The notes under the pieces: model-generated | Told to the model about the DNA's origin: nothing | What the model saw: only the letters and a program-made list of their open reading frames with translations | The model's database searches: none | Source: Malus domestica | Lineage: Eukaryota > Streptophyta > Magnoliopsida > Rosales > Rosaceae | Direction: 5' to 3' | Assembly: GCF_042453785.1 (NCBI RefSeq) | Contig: NC_091674.1 | Location: 22,832,001 to 22,896,000 of the forward strand | DNA: 64,000 nucleotides | Shown here: positions 22,770-34,641 of the stretch, piece by piece | Numbering within the stretch: the first letter of the stretch is position 1 | Layout of the letters: the number at the start of each line of letters is the position of its first letter | Made by a program: the position numbers and the translations under genes

Positions 22770-23769
22770 GGCTAAATTATATAGTAGCCCCTCGGGTTTG
22801 AGGTCTATTACAACCTCATACAACATCTTTAAAACATTTTATTTTCATACCTCACGTACTATTTTATTTTAAAATAATACCTCCGTTACATTTTTCATCT
22901 ATTAATCCGTTAAATGCTGACATGGCTGCCATATTTATGTCACGTGGCTGCCAAATGTGTACCACGTAGTATAAAAATAATTTTTAATTTTTTTTTTTAA
23001 AAAACCAACCCCCCCCCCAAACAAAATCATCTTCCATCTGTCATCCGCACTCATCCTCCACCTCCTCCCCTGCACCCATCTCCACCTCCTCCGCGCACCC
23101 ATCTTCCCATCTTCTCCCCCCCCCCCCCTCGCGCACCCCCATACCCAAGCCCAACCTGCAACCCAGAAAGAAGAGGAAAAAAAAAACCAGCACACCCACC
23201 CTCGAACGCATCCTTTTCCCTCCTCACACCCTACTCCTTAAATCCACACTCATTGGGGACGACGAGATCTGGGTTGCAGGGAAAGGGAGATGGGTTTTTT
23301 TTTCTTTTTTTTTTGCTTTTCTTTTCTGGGTTGCGGGTAGTGGGTGCAGAGGAGGAGGTGGAGGATGGGGTGCACGGTGGGCTTGGGGAAGATGGGAGGG
23401 GGGAAGAAAGGGGTGGGTTGCAAGGAAGGGGGGTTGGGGAAGATGAAGATGGGTTTTTTTTTTTTCCTCTCCTCTTCTTCTTCTTATAGGTTACAGGTTG
23501 GGTGGGTGGGGGTTGCGGGTTCAGCTTTTGTTTTTGGTTTTTTTTTTTAATTTGGAAGATTCATGTTTTTTTTTTAATTAAAAAAAATTTCCCACGTTGC
23601 ACAAATGTGGCAACCACGTTAGCACTTAATGGATCAATGGATGGAAAATGTAACGAATGTATTATTTTGAAATAAAATAGTATGTGAGGTATGAAAGTGA
23701 AATGTTTTAAAGATGTTGTATGGGGTTGTAATAGATCTCAAACTTGAGGGGCTACTATGTAATTTACTC
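22770..23769. mobile_element. 1.0-kb foldback MULE-like element
   Basis: Left end GGCTAAATTATATAGTAGCC and right end (reverse complement) GAGTAAATTACATAGTAGCC continue as a matching inverted repeat of about 200 bp. Exact 9-bp duplications AAAAAATTA flank it (22761-22769 and 23770-23778). The left arm becomes strongly C-rich (about 23000-23220) and the right arm G-rich (about 23270-23520), with runs of C and T. No transposase. The low-complexity frames inside are not genes. Confidence 0.9.
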
Positions 23770-23778
23770 AAAAAATTA

Positions 23779-25175
23779 TGTTCATAAGTGTTTTTAACAT
23801 AAAAAATTAATTAAACCCTTCATAAAACAGTTTTTTGTTCAAATACCCTTATTAATAAGGGCACATTTTTTATTATTAAGGATAATTTCCTTAATATTAA
23901 GAATACATTTTCTTTTAATTCAAAACCTCATGTAGTGTGACTCTCTTTTTGTTTTCTATCCTTGTGATCTAAAAAATATTCTTAATAATAAGTGAACTTG
24001 TCTAAGTGTTTTTCAATAAGAAAATGTTTTGTGAGAAACTTTTTATTAGTTATCCATCCATTTTTTATATGAATGTGACAACCCGCCTTTAGTTCAACAA
24101 TTTTATAAATTTTAAAAGTGTGAATTGACGAAAATGTCTTTAGAGGCGAGAGTGTTGACCTTCGTGGACCAGCGTATAGTGGGACGTACAAAATTGTCTT
24201 TTAGCGTATTCTTGTAGCACTCGACAATACGATCACGTCAGCGCAAGCAAAAGTGAATTTGGAGTTACAGTTAAAATTTTACGAAACTAAGAACGAGAAA
24301 AGCGATTTGATAATTTCAATTGGGAGATATTTTACTAGATTCGAAGCTACTACATTCAATTTTCTATCAATTTAAGTCACGTTGCATGTGATACACATTA
24401 AAGGATAGATTGGTAATTTTTCGTAAAGAAATAGTGTATGGATTTAACTTTGGAGAGTAAATTAGACGTTAAATTTGCAACCTATATGAAATGCTAATGC
24501 TTATATGCAAGAAAAAGACTGTATTACAGTCTAAAGTGTATCAAGTGAATTAAATTGACAAAAAAAAATTAGATAAAATAGCTTTAAATATAATAGTAGA
24601 GATGAAATTAGCAATTTTTAATTAATTTAGGAACTTATTTTACCAAAAAAAATAATTCAGGACCTAATTTTTAATGAAGTAATAGTTTAAGAACTAAATC
24701 TACACTTTACCCTAAAAATAATTTCAAAAGACTATAACATTATCGTTCTATAGCAAATTTTAAAAGAGAATATCGTTGGGTAATAAAATCGCAAAACAAC
24801 ATTGGCAAAATTGCATAAAAAAGAAAGACTGTTTTTGCAGGAATCCTTGGATTTGTAAAAGACATTCGTAACATTTTCTTTAACTTGTAGTTCGACGGGA
24901 GTGAGACTCCTTTGAAATTATTTTTGTAACGACTAAAAGTGTTTTTCATACAAATATTTTTTAAACAAATATTTAGTAAAAATGCAAATAAATACTAAAA
25001 AACACTTGAAGTACTTCCTAAAGCAAGTACAAGGAAGCGCTTCAAGTTCTACTAGATTCAAAATATTTTCTTTCAGTTATTCTAAAAGTACTTCCAACTA
25101 AGCTTTTGTCAATATTTTTCGTATTTCTGAATTTCGGTGCCAATAATAATGTTAGTTTTTTTGCCCTACAACAAG
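23779..25175. other. AT-rich intergenic region
   Basis: No gene. GTGACAACCCGCC at about 24075 and the following about 200 bp resemble the start of a large gypsy LTR and may be a fragment. The segment at about 25020-25165 is repeated at 27662-27815, on the other side of the solo LTR. Confidence 0.4.
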
Positions 25176-27661
25176 TGACACACCCTGACCGGAATCGAGG
25201 CATGATGGCCGTCACGTGAGGGTGACGTAGCCATAAGAGCAGAGCGGAAGTGATAGTGATATGAAAATGTGAGTAATTAAAAACCAAAACTAACTAATTT
25301 ACACTAAGATAACTATAAAAGTGTGCAGATGTGTTTAAAGTAGTGATGCAAGTACTCATAGCGTAGGTAACCTAAGTGCAATCCAGCAGGCCAAGTATTA
25401 ATTATACAAGACATGAAAGAGATTCCTACATTAATTGAAGTTTGTCATAACCGTTGTAGAGTCCTCGTAAGCCACCAACACGAACGCCTAACTAGAACCT
25501 AAAGGGGCGCAAAACAAAAAACATAAGTGGGTAAAAACAAAGCTTTTTAAAACCATTACTCTTTCCAAAAATAATAACCCCTCACCGTAAAATCCGTATA
25601 ATTTCTCAGAAAATAATAATACATACGTATGTAGAAATCATGCTCAAGAGTAGTGAAAACCAAGTATATGCCATGTCAAGTATCTCAATAATAAATGTGT
25701 AAGCCAGGTGATGTGAATCAATATAAAATGATATGTCAGCCGCAGTCACCTAACGTGACCTATACGGTTGAACCTATAGCTCATAAACCAATTCCTACAC
25801 ACGAGTCGAAACCACTTATTGTGGTCTATACGATAGGCTAGGTGTAAATAAATACGCTCAAGTGCTACGATCATGTGAAGGCTATGCGATGAATCGCAGG
25901 TCACCTACGAGTCGGAACCACCTAATGTGGTATGTACTACAAGCTGGCACCAAACTTGGATCCAAGGTGAGCCTATGGTGCGGGAGGTGAACGATCACGT
26001 GAAGGTTGTGCCCTGGCCTCGGGCTGGAGCACTAACACCGGGGAGCAGGATAATGAGCTCTAAATGCATGTATGCATAACCATAAACAATGCAACTGCTA
26101 CCATCATACAATACTCACCTAAAGCTTACCTGGGTCGTCACAGTGTCATCCAATACTATGCATAGCTATACTAATGCAATACTAACATATAATGCACACA
26201 TGACATGGCATTTAAAACATACATTCATTTAAAATAATTTTTGGGAATTGTAAGCATATATACATATATAGAAAACAAAAGCCCACTCACTGGTAAGTAG
26301 CAGGATTGTAGCCCCCAAGTTCCGCCTGACCACGCTCATCCTTAGGGTATGTCTCACCTATATGCGAAATAACTTATTTTACGTTAATTTTAAAGCACAT
26401 AAACAAACCTTAGGAATAACTTCTCATACATTGCTCAAATGGGGTGTTTAAATATACCAAAGTGATCTACTCAACAACACGAACACCCCCACATTTTTAC
26501 AAAAAAAAATTGGACGTTACACGCGCTGGCCAAGGCACGTGCCTGGCACGTTGATGGAATCTATAACGGCGTTAGGGAATATTCCGTTAACATCGTAGCA
26601 TATTTTGTTAAAGTTACTTGACGCCGTTAGAATATTCCGTTAAAGTTAACGAAATATTTCCCTTCCTTCTCCGATGACTCGCCGAAAACCACCACCGGCC
26701 ATCGTCTGTGTCGCTAGTTTCTGGAAAAAATTCTAAAGCTTATAACTACTTCATTTCTCAACCAAATTTCACAAATTTTATATGGATTTGAAGTTCTTGA
26801 ATAATATAACACAATCATACCTATTTGGGGTCCTAAAGCCAATGAAAAAGGGTTGGAATAATCCTTGAAAAATCCGGCCACCCTTGCAACTTCTCGAAAC
26901 CACGCGGCCCGACGTCAACTCTGTCCCAAAGCTAGTCTAGGGTCTCTAATGAGTTGAATAAAAGCTTCCTCGAGCCTTAAAACCTTGTGAATCGCCCACG
27001 ATTCACGAGTCTCAAATTCCCATCGTGCCGGAGTTCGTGGAACAAAGGCTAAATCTCACCAAAACTAGAACCTATGGGTATGGTTAGGTTCGAGAGCTTG
27101 AGAGGAGTGTGATGGTGATTTCCAAAAGCTCGATCCGTGACGTTTTTGTGATGATTGGGTGTGTGGGTGCTACGGTGTACGGATGAGGAAAAGTCGAGAA
27201 GGTGAGGGAAAGAAGAAGGATGCGTACATGTGTGGGTGTATGTGTGTGTGTGTGCACGGGATTGGTTAGAAGAAAAAGAAACAAGGCCCTAATTGGGCTG
27301 CCGTGAGAAAGGGAAAGAGAGAGAGTTATGTTAAGTGGCCCAAAATAAATAAAACCAATCCAATTTTGATTGGATTCAAGATTGTAGGAGCTAAGGTGAT
27401 TGGTGAGTAAGGTATAGCCAACCCAAAACATATTTCTACCCAATCTCAACCTTTAATTGTCGTAACTTTTCCGTTAGAAAACCGATTCGATCCTAACTCA
27501 CGTCAACGCACTCATGACGTTGAGTACGATTTAACTATGACGGTAGAAATAATAATTTAAAACTACATATGTATATCCACGTCACTAAACCACGAGGGCA
27601 TTACAGCCACTTTACACACTCGGGGAGAAAAATATATAATAATTTGAGACAGGTCGTCACA
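25176..27661. mobile_element. Large solo LTR (Del/Tekay-like), 2.49 kb
   Basis: The sequence runs TGACACACCC ... GGTCGTCACA (TG...CA ends). Exact 5-bp duplications ACAAG flank it (25171-25175 and 27662-27666). There is no internal coding region, so the whole insert behaves as one LTR left after recombination. Family knowledge: Del/Tekay chromovirus LTRs are of this size and have TGTGAC/GTCACA-type ends. The orientation is not settled. Open frames inside have no domain. Confidence 0.7.
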
Positions 27662-27663
27662 AC

Positions 27664-27815
27664 AAGTACCAAGAAGAACTTCAAATGATTTTAGATTCAA
27701 AACATTTTCTCTAAAAATGCTTTCAAACATTATAAAAGTACTTCCAATTAATCTCTTGTTTTTTTTCCTTGTATGTTCTGAATTTCGGTGCCAATAATAA
27801 TGTTAGCTTTTTTGT
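27664..27815. repeat. Direct repeat of the left flank of the solo LTR
   Basis: AAGTACC...TTCAAAACATTTTCT...CTGAATTTCGGTGCCAATAATAATGTTAG repeats the flank at about 25022-25163 with drift. The solo LTR therefore lies between two copies of an older tandem duplication. Confidence 0.75.
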
Positions 27816-27949
27816 TTTGGTCTCCAAATTTTCGTCCATATCACCTTTTTGCATTGGTGTCACCCCGCCCTTTATCATAAAGAGAGACATTAATCAAAAT
27901 TACAGCTGTCTCATTTTCTTTTCTTTCCTTTTTCTTTTTTAAATAAAAA

Positions 27950-28105
27950 ATTTTAACCAAAAACTCACAGTACTGTTCACTTTAACGAAAAATCACATTT
28001 TTACACTAAAAAGTCAATCAGGATTCTATTCATTTTTCTCTTTATTTTGTTCTTATCGTTAAAACTCAAAATTTTCAAGTTCTTTTCGTTAATTTTTCTT
28101 TTTAA
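27950..28105. mobile_element. Short MITE of the ACTGTTCACTTTAACG family, copy 2
   Basis: Shares TACTGTTCACTTTAACGAAA, ACATTTTTACACTAAAAAG and the TTATCGTTAAAACTCAAA end with the copies at 15994 and 43316. It lies about 150 bp upstream of the actin leader exon. Confidence 0.65.
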
Positions 28106-28355
28106 ATATTTATTTTTCAATTTTATCTCAAAATTTATGTAGAAATACATTCTGGAAAGTTCTACAATCCACACTTTCCACAGGGTTGGCAGAAATATTC
28201 CTCCCTTTTATTATTATTACAAGCTTTTAATTGTCCGATCTTTAAGCAGAATCAACCGACCTTCCTTCATTTCGCTTTCCATCATTTCGTCTGGCCGGCC
28301 AGCCACCTACTCCTTTTTGCCGCCTGCTCGAATTCTCTGTGAGACTCCCCCGAAG

Positions 28356-29509
28356 GTATGCGTGCTTCTTAAGCTCTTTGCCTCTCTGCTGCTACCGCCT
28401 ACCAAGAAACCTTCTTTTTCTTTTTCTTGTTCTTCATTTCTCTTGAATTTATCTGCTATTTTCTCCTCTGTGAATTGATTGCTAAGTTTTTGTAAGTTGG
28501 AAATGATTTCTTCTTCGTTCACTGCTTTCGATTTGCTGTTGTGAATTTAGTTTATTTGATTTGTTGTTATGGTTGCTGACAGTGTTGATTAGTGAGTCAC
28601 TGGTTGAGAGTGTGACTAAATTTTGATATATATTTATTAGTGATTTAATCTGATTTGCATCTGGATTTTGATGGGATCAACCTATCACTAGCGTTAAGCA
28701 TGACAAATATCATATTTGGGTTTAATCTGATTCAAAACTCCTTAATTTTCTTGTTATCGAGTTATCAATTGCTCACTAATACACTGTATGTGTGAGTAAT
28801 TTAAAGGAAAAATGGAAATACTTGATATTGGTTTGAAGTGTGTGTGATTCATCTGTGGGAATAAGAATCATCTGTGTTATTTCTATATGTAATCGGTGCC
28901 CGACAAACCCTTTTCAAAGTACTTAGGTTGCCTTCGGTTTTGGATGTAATTCCTGGAAAGAATTAGAGATTATGCTTAATTGGTTTTTGCTTGTTTTGTT
29001 GATCTTAATGTGAAATAGAGGATTACGTTTTATAAGCGGTGGGTTTTCACTTTTCTCGTGTATTTTCAATCATCGGTTGTCCAATGCTTAGTACTTAATC
29101 CAGGATTGTAATGGGTCGCTGATATGACCTTTATTTGTTCAAGTTTGTGGAATATTGCTATCCCCGTTAATCCAAGCTTGTTAATTATGTCATAAGGTAC
29201 ACAATCCAACTTACAAGACCAAAACAGAGTGTTCTGATGTAAAAACCAAGAACTGATTATTTCGTTCATTCAATGAATATGTTACGTGTATTATAGATGA
29301 ACTCTCCCATCATAGTTACTCCCTCAATTACTTAATCCTAAACTGAATGTGAATACAAGTTACAACCGCTTTCAATACCACTAACTATCTATCTATATCT
29401 GTCATCAGGAAGCCAATGTGGTTACCATAGCTAGTAGAGATTCATTTGTGACTATTGAGTTCTGTTATGATTCTTAGGTTACTAATGGATTACCGTGATT
29501 TCTTTGCAG
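28356..29509 (+). other. Actin leader intron (5'UTR)
   Basis: A donor AAG|GTATGC after a pyrimidine-rich leader (about 28265-28355) and an acceptor TTTGCAG|CATCACC at 29509, fourteen bases before the ATG. A long intron in the 5' leader is usual for plant actin genes and often raises expression. Donor and acceptor are assigned by eye. Confidence 0.65.
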
Positions 29510-29523
29510 CATCACCATAACAA

Positions 29524-31316
29524 ATGGCAGATACAGAAGACATTCAACCTCTCGTCTGTGATAATGGTACTGGAATGGTTAAGGTAAAGGATTTGTTTCA
29601 TTTTGCCTGGAGGTGTGTGCGGAGCTGTCTTGACGTACACGTATTCCCTTGGTATATAACTATCGTCATGACTTCATTCAACAGGCTGGATTTGCTGGAG
29701 ATGATGCTCCGAGGGCTGTTTTCCCCAGTATTGTTGGTCGTCCTAGACACACAGGTGTTATGGTGGGGATGGGACAGAAGGATGCCTATGTTGGGGATGA
29801 GGCCCAGTCGAAAAGGGGTATTCTCACATTAAAATACCCCATTGAACACGGGATTGTTAGCAATTGGGATGACATGGAAAAGATCTGGCATCATACTTTC
29901 TACAATGAGCTTCGTGTCGCTCCTGAAGAACATCCTGTGCTTCTTACTGAAGCACCTCTGAATCCTAAGGCCAACAGGGAAAAGATGACTCAGATCATGT
30001 TTGAGACCTTTAATGTCCCTGCTATGTATGTTGCCATTCAAGCAGTTCTCTCCCTCTATGCTAGTGGGCGTACTACAGGTTTGTACCAATACGAAAAATT
30101 GAGGGTGATCTATCTATTTATTTTGTTATATTTCTTTACCATGTGCAAACAAACAAACAAAGTTGGAATTAAGTTTCAAAATCTTGAAAGTTCGTTACCT
30201 CTCAACAACAAATGTTTTCCAGGTATTGTGCTTGACTCTGGTGATGGAGTCAGTCACACTGTTCCCATCTATGAGGGTTATGCACTTCCACATGCCATCC
30301 TCCGGCTTGACCTTGCTGGACGAGACTTAACAGATTCCTTAATGAAGATCCTGACTGAGAGAGGGTATACTTTTACTACAACTGCTGAACGGGAAATTGT
30401 GCGTGACATTAAGGAGAAGCTTGCCTATGTGGCACTTGATTATGAACAGGAACTTGAAACTGCTAAAAGCAGCTCATCAATTGAGAAGAGTTATGAGCTA
30501 CCTGATGGCCAGGTAATTACCATTGGGGCAGAGCGTTTCCGTTGCCCTGAGGTCCTATTTCAACCATCATTCATTGGAATGGAATCGCCTGGGATTCATG
30601 AGACCACCTATAACTCTATTATGAAGTGTGATGTTGACATCAGAAAGGACTTGTATGGCAACATCGTCCTCAGTGGAGGGTCCACTATGTTCCCAGGAAT
30701 TGCTGATCGAATGAGCAAGGAGATCACAGCCCTCGCACCAAGTAGCATGAAAATTAAGGTGGTTGCACCTCCAGAGAGAAAGTATAGTGTTTGGATTGGA
30801 GGATCCATATTAGCTTCACTGAGCACCTTCCAGCAGGTACGGTTTATTACTGATCATGGAAGAGATATGCATATTGAATTCGTATTTACCATGAAAATTT
30901 TAAAGAGTTAAACCAAAAAAACTAAAAACGTGCAAAATCCCTTGTGATATTCTTGAGGAACGAATTTGTAAGGAAAGTGAAGGAATTAAAAATTGGCTGT
31001 GATTTTATCAAGTACGATATCAACATATGAGTAATGAGTTGCACCCTTTTAAAACCAACACAAAAGTTTAGTACTTTCTGATTGTAGATGTATAACATAG
31101 GTTTACTATGGTCGTTTGTTTACTATGCTTTGGAACTTGGAATCATATGACTGACTCGACATTTCCCACAATTTCTTTTCGTATAACTTATTTGTTTAGG
31201 AAGTATGCTCCTGTGATATAATCTCGGGGTCTCGTTTTTCTTAAATGCAGATGTGGATTTCTAAGTCGGAGTACGACGAATCAGGTCCGTCCATCGTCCA
31301 CAGGAAGTGCTTCTAG
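29524..31316 (+). CDS. ACT7: Actin (vegetative, ACT7-like)
   Basis: Encodes actin, the ATP-binding protein of cytoplasmic microfilaments. Four coding exons with GT-AG junctions are seen: 29524-29583, 29685-30078, 30223-30836 and 31251-31316. Together they give 1134 nt, i.e. 377 aa plus stop, exactly the usual plant actin length. Introns fall after codon 20 (MVK|AGF), within a glycine codon near residue 151 (RTTG), and before the last 21 codons (FQQ|MWI), the classic plant actin positions. Nucleotide-binding segments DNGTGM and LDSGDG are intact, as is the KCF C-terminus. Residues such as [23 protein letters not shown] and [10 protein letters not shown] favour the vegetative ACT7 subclass over the reproductive one. 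No lesion is seen. The ACT7 label is by similarity, not proven orthology. Confidence 0.95.
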
Positions 31317-31610
31317 ACATGTGAATCATGTGATCATATCGTCGTCTTCTTCCCCCTTGGAATGGTGTGTTTTCGGATTGTCAGATAGTGTTAATGGTAT
31401 GAGCTTGGTCAGTTTGTCATCTCTTTTGTCACCGCTCTTAGTTTGCGTTACATATGATATAGCAAAAGCAATAGTTCTTAAATCGGATCAGTATATGCAG
31501 TTGTGCTGTTTTTGTACACATTGTTTGTGGCTTTCTGAGCTTGTTGAAATAGAATATTGGATCTTAATTAAATTGTTAATGACGTTGTTTTTGGCTTGTT
31601 AATTTACAAT
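31317..31610 (+). other. Actin 3' untranslated region
   Basis: T-rich sequence with no conserved ORF after the actin stop. The exact poly(A) site is not determined. Confidence 0.4.
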
Positions 31611-33117
31611 ATTATCTTCCTTTTGTTTGCCGGGAAGGGCAACAAAAAACTGCGTAAATTCCGTTTTGTTCTCCCTTAACACCTGCGTGGTTGCGGCATA
31701 ACCGCCGTGGCTTGCCTCCCCTAGCACTTGTATTGTGCTCCATAAAGCGGTCCAAAAGTTCGGATTTAGCAAACATACGTTTAGGGGCGGAGTTTATTTT
31801 CAAATTACCATGTCAACTGAATTGTTAATTGTAGCATACTGATTTTGTACCATATGGTAATGGCATAGTATTTTACCAAACCAAGATTTTTTTGTATGGT
31901 ATTGGTTTTCGTTACCATTACCAATGGTATTACCGTCTTGTACCGCAAAATATAAATTACATATTATATAATTTGTATATATAAATAACTATATAATATT
32001 TTAATAATAGTTAGGAAAAACCCCGTCATTGCCTCTCATTCTTTCGACACTTTCTCAGTTTCTCTTCGACACTCTCTCACATTCTCTACAAGGATTGGTG
32101 TTGGTGTTGGTGTGCTTGCCTACGCTTGCCGCATGGGGTTTCTTATTGCAGGAATTCTATTTGGGTTTTCTAATTTAGGTCACAATATGAGAGATAAAAG
32201 TCATAAAAATAAAAAAAAAATAAACGTTTGGGCCTTGACTTCGGTTGAAAAAGAAAATTAAATTTTGGTCTATTACCATATCAAGCCAACAGAATTATTT
32301 GGCATGTCAAAATTTGGGATACTGAAAGTTTGGTATGGTAATTGGTACGAGGGATTTTGGTACGGTAACCATACTGAAACCAACCCTACATACGTTGCAA
32401 GTCTCTGTCCATTTTCTGATTCTGTCGACTGAGGAGGAGGAACACGAGCTTGGGAATCGAAGTACGTTTCCGGAAAGTGACTTTCCGATTTCCGTTTCGA
32501 AACGGCTGGTAGGAGAAACGTTATCAATCGATCAGATGAGCTATAGAGTCACATGCTCTGGACTTTCCATCTGTTGTCATGTTCTGCATCAGCATTAAGC
32601 AGTGGGCTAGTATACTAAAAGCCAGATGCATTTTCGGTAAAGTCGTACGAATTTGGACGGTTATTCTTACAGCTGCAGACCAAAGGGTAGAAAAAACGCC
32701 GGGGTTTCCACATATGCTGGTTTAAAATTTTGAAATGATTTGTTTCTTTCTCCTCGCATTGATTAAATGAATTAAAAGAAAATAAGGAGACAAGAAAGAA
32801 TGGGAGGAGCGTATGTGTTGAAAACGGGAGCAATTTTCGATCAAGCTAAAGTTCATAACCTGAAATTTTCAAATGAACACATCCGATACGCTACAGACCT
32901 TTAAAAAGTAATATTCAAAAGACCAAAACTTATTTGGTGTCATTTGTACGCGTTTAAGATGGTAGTTATGGGATCACGATTGGTAACTTTTGCCTAACAC
33001 CACATTAAATTAACTAATTAAGTTCATGGCACCATTTAAAGAACCGGAAAAAAACTTGAAACTAGTTGCATAAATACATACATGTGTACAACGGCGAACT
33101 CGGTAACAGCAGGGCCG
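31611..33117. other. Intergenic, with a TE-like stretch
   Basis: About 31800-32390 is rich in GGTAATGGTA/TACCATA words, partly inverted around ACCATTACCAATGGT (about 31914-31928), and its right end (CAACCCTACA, 32381-32390) resembles a terminal TAGGGTTGG of non-autonomous hAT elements. The other end was not found. 32400-33117 shows nothing recognisable. Confidence 0.35.
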
Positions 33118-33768
33118 CTACGGACTGCTCTCCGTCACGGGATTTTGTTCGGGATTATGGTCCGCCGAGGGTTGTGGTGGTGCTGGGGATTGGGATGGAG
33201 ACTGAGGAAGGCACGTGCGGCGGCACGTGGGACAAGAGGAGTGAGAAGACAACCATTTTTGAATACACTGGGCATGAAACCCATGTTTACACCTCCGCAA
33301 AACTCTAATCCCTTCCCCCTCCACAAACTCCGACAAGCAAATGGCGCACTCCGCCTCCACCCCTGCCAGCTTCGCCTTCATCTCCGCCGTGTAAATCACC
33401 GTAGGTGCCGCCTCTAAGCACGAAGCCGTTGCCACATTGCTCTTCTGCTGAACATCAACCAACGCCTGCCGACTCTGAGGAACACTGTTGTTCTCACGAT
33501 CAGAAGGGTAGCCTCTACCGCCGCGGAGGAAGCAGCGGATGGCGGCGTTAAGACCCAACGCGGAAATGAGAGCAGAGAGGAGGACGATGATGATCATGGC
33601 GGCGTTGGCCTCGAATTCTTTTGAGCCGGAGTAAGGCCACCAGCGGCAGGCGTGGGAAACGCATGTCGTTGGCCCTGTTGGAGGGGAAGGCAGCGGCGTA
33701 GGGAGGTGGATAAGGCCAAACTCGACTACCTCCCCCGCCGACAGCCCCACTGTTGGCGGTGGTCTCAT
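33118..33768 (-). CDS. ATL-family RING-H2 E3 ubiquitin ligase
   Basis: Intronless, 216 aa from the ATG at 33768. One hydrophobic segment (about residues 57-78, [16 protein letters not shown]) fits a membrane anchor, followed by a basic patch. The RING-H2 domain has all eight ligands: C141, C144, C160, H162, H165, C168, C179 and C182, spaced C-x2-C-x15-C-x-H-x2-H-x2-C-x10-C-x2-C, with the W172 that contacts E2 enzymes. The C-terminus is Pro/Ser-rich. This order (one TM, then RING-H2, no introns) is typical of plant ATL ligases, which mark membrane-linked or signalling substrates with ubiquitin. A GLD-like motif is only approximate (GLNAAIRC). The substrate cannot be inferred. A (GA)n run and a MITE lie upstream. 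Confidence 0.88.
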   Translation of the reverse strand: MRPPPTVGLSAGEVVEFGLIHLPTPLPSPPTGPTTCVSHACRWWPYSGSKEFEANAAMIIIVLLSALISALGLNAAIRCFLRGGRGYPSDRENNSVPQSRQALVDVQQKSNVATASCLEAAPTVIYTAEMKAKLAGVEAECAICLSEFVEGEGIRVLRRCKHGFHAQCIQKWLSSHSSCPTCRRTCLPQSPSQSPAPPQPSADHNPEQNPVTESSP

Positions 33769-33818
33769 TTATATATGCCCTTTTAATTAGTAATTCCTCT
33801 GCTGCTGCTGATGGTCTC

Positions 33819-33847
33819 TCAGCAGAGAGAGAGAGAGAGAGAGAGGG
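33819..33847. repeat. GA microsatellite in the ATL upstream region
   Basis: About 12 GA repeats, 50-80 bp upstream of the ATL start codon. On the gene's strand this is a CT run, common in plant 5' leaders and core promoters. Confidence 0.8.
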
Positions 33848-34057
33848 ATTGCGTGAGGGTGGAGATTCGGAAGATTTATAGGTTCTAAAGAGTGTTAAGG
33901 CAGGGAAGGGAAGCAAGAAATGCATACGTGTAGTGTGGGTTTTTACGAAATTATTTATGGTATGGGTGGAATTTTATGAGATAAATATTTGTCATTATTT
34001 AGAATACCTCACATGTGTAGGGCATACGATTCTCACTACCTTCTTCTCGGAGCTTCA

Positions 34058-34405
34058 GGGTGCGTTTGGTACGCAGACGGGACGGGACGGGACGGGATGG
34101 AACGGGACGGGACGGGACGGGACGGGACGGGACGGGACGGGACGGGACGGAACGGGACGGGACGGAACGGGACGGAACGAAGGTGTAATTTTTGAAAAAG
34201 ACATGGGGTATATTTGTCTTAAAATGGTAAAACATTGTGTTCCACATACATGGAACAAACCCGTTCCAGGGGGGAGGTGGAACGCAAAAACACTCAAAAT
34301 CTGTCCCGTGGAACAGCCCGTTCCACCCATTTTTAGCGCACCAAACGCGGGACGGAACGCTTCGTCCCGTTCCGTCCCGTCCCGTCCTGCGTACCAAACG
34401 CACCC
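34058..34405. mobile_element. MITE with (GGGAC)n inverted arms, copy 1
   Basis: Ends GGGTGCGTTTGGTACGC and its inverse GCGTACCAAACGCACCC. Beside the left end lies a run of GGGAC/GGAAC pentamers (about 34076-34178), and GTCCC/TTCCG pentamers lie at the right. The core GGTGTAATTTTTGAAAAAGA...TTAAAATGGTAAAACATTGT is near-identical to copy 2 at 46171-46445. No convincing target duplication. It lies about 290 bp upstream of the ATL start codon. Confidence 0.85.
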
Positions 34406-34434
34406 AAGATACTCCACACACTATTAACCTACAC

Positions 34435-34632
34435 GGAACCGGATCCCCTCCTGAGCATAAGATGGGGATCCTTCTGATCGGGTCATCTGGATCATTGAAA
34501 TTTGATCCAACGGCTACAAATAGAGGATCCTCTAAAAGTTATAATTATTGTAACCGTTAAATCAAATTTCAATGGTCCAGATGATCCGGTCAGAAGGATC
34601 CCCACTCTATGCTCAGGAGGGGATCCGATTCC
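34435..34632. mobile_element. 198-bp foldback MITE with 9-bp target duplication
   Basis: The ends GGAACCGGATCCCCTCCTGA and (reverse complement) GGAATCGGATCCCCTCCTGA continue as an inverted repeat of about 80 bp. Exact flanks AACCTACAC (34426-34434 and 34633-34641) give a 9-bp duplication, as made by Mutator-type transposases. Confidence 0.95.
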
Positions 34633-34641
34633 AACCTACAC

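Noticed and set aside
22935-23550. Trp/Gly/Arg-rich and Gly-rich frames on both strands
   Set aside because: Low-complexity translation of the C-rich and G-rich arms of the foldback MULE.
27084-27449. Minus-strand 121-codon frame in the solo LTR
   Set aside because: Contains simple (TG)n-derived repeats and no domain. Inside a non-coding LTR.
29829-30089. Minus-strand frame opposite actin exon 2, and the long plus frame reading through the 30079-30222 intron
   Set aside because: The first is a shadow. The second includes intron sequence; the actin length and splice sites fit only the spliced model.
33066-33417. Plus-strand frames opposite the ATL gene
   Set aside because: Shadows of the RING-encoding minus strand, with no domain of their own.
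33548-33925. Second minus-strand frame over the ATL start
   Set aside because: Overlaps the real ATL frame out of phase, lacks the RING domain and ends inside the gene. A shadow.
33999-34427. Frames with (GRDGT)n or (SRPVP)n on both strands
   Set aside because: Translation of the GGGAC pentamer run of the MITE. The same happens at 45995-46511.
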